NCBI GenBank assembly: GCA_013374385.1
Contig: QBUR01000098.1
Span: 1 to 5,242, forward strand
Source: Candidatus Methanocomedens sp.
GTDB taxonomy: Archaea; Halobacteriota; Methanosarcinia; Methanosarcinales; Methanocomedenaceae
Reading direction: 5' to 3'
DNA: 5,242 nucleotides
The notes under the pieces are model-generated. The model was not told where the DNA came from. It did not search any database and saw nothing but the letters and a program-made list of their open reading frames with translations. The position numbers and the translations under genes are program-made. Of the stretch, positions 4,844 to 5,242 are shown piece after piece; the stretch's first letter is position 1; every line of letters starts with the position of its first letter.

Positions 4844-5242
4844 TGGGGGGTGAAATCGCTATATACAGGCCAAGTACATTGTATGGGATATAAAGTGATT
4901 TTTTGACATATTTTTAGGTTGTTTTCATTAATCCCTGGTAGCTGAAAATAAGAAGGATATGTTAAGATCATCTTGGAGTGAATATTTAAGTAACGGATGT
5001 AATCCATTTACGGATAAATTTTATTTGTGTAAATAAACCCATACGGAGTGTTTTTGTCACATCTTCTTCTGGAGAGGATAAATAATATGCTAACGATTTA
5101 CCACATTCTGAATCACATGTATGTAGGAACGGCATGACGAAAAACAAAATATCTAACCAGAATCCACGAACACAGCATGGATTACAATGATATTGACCCA
5201 CAAATTTCTTTTTTGGATAATTATTTTCAAATTCTTCATATT
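4844..5242. other. AT-rich region with no supportable gene
   Basis: About 400 bases beyond the serS fragment show no RNA gene, tRNA fold, CRISPR repeat or transposase I can recognise. Near the right edge a TATA-like TAAATAAA (5030-5037) and a GGAGAG (5071-5076) precede an ATG at 5087. That frame meets TGA after 16 codons, then stays open to the window end (next Met at 5177). On the opposite strand a frame is open from the right edge to a stop at 4986, but its only starts lack a ribosome binding site and I recognise no family. Either could be the edge of a gene continuing outside the window. A small GGAT-GTA-ATCC palindrome lies at 4995-5005. If copy B is the displaced serS end, this stretch is the original downstream neighbour of serS. 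Confidence 0.4.

Noticed and set aside
4563..4993. An 11-base direct repeat TATTTAAGTAA (4563-4573 and 4983-4993) on either side of the serS fragment, considered as target-site duplication or att core.
   Set aside because: Exact 11-mers are expected to recur a few times by chance in a window this size, more so in AT-rich DNA. The copies do not sit at the repeat boundaries, and no inverted ends accompany them.
4986..5201. A 71-residue minus-strand ORF, open to the right edge.
   Set aside because: GTG start without a ribosome binding site and no recognisable family; it competes with equally open frames on the plus strand. Kept only as a note under the gene-free region.

Overview
The window reads as the chromosome of a methanogen-type euryarchaeon, most likely a Methanosarcinales or ANME-2-like archaeon. 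The evidence is an archaeal/eukaryotic-type ribosomal protein S15, an archaeal RecJ-like DHH phosphoesterase, a KEOPS Pcc1 subunit, and the rare type-2 ('methanogenic') seryl-tRNA synthetase. In the synthetase, the zinc ligands and active-site residues fall at the residue numbers I recall for the Methanosarcina barkeri enzyme. Lineage is inferred from protein character only; no rRNA is present.

Left half (1-3634), housekeeping. rps15 starts at a TTG behind a GGAGG ribosome binding site and is followed by a perfect 10-bp stem-loop and a T-rich tract. A tightly packed unit on the same strand follows: RecJ-like phosphoesterase, pcc1 (4-bp ATGA overlap) and serS (1-bp TGATG overlap). It joins nucleic-acid processing, tRNA t6A modification and tRNA charging, so translational coupling is expected.

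Right half (3635-5242), accessory. The DNA is visibly AT-richer. It holds a short coiled-coil-starting ORF of unknown function with a leaderless-type promoter, then a complete HicB/HicA toxin-antitoxin pair preceded by an inverted repeat over a TATA-like box and followed by a T-tract terminator. A decayed second copy of the last 58 codons of serS follows (4657-4839). The final ~400 bases contain no gene I can support.

The main observation is that the unknown ORF and hicBA sit between two direct repeats of the serS 3' end, one intact and part of the working gene, one frameshifted. This is the footprint expected if a small element or foreign segment entered at the end of serS, supplied a new functional 3' end and displaced the old one. 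No integrase or transposase is visible, so the mechanism is unproven; a tandem duplication followed by decay is the main alternative.
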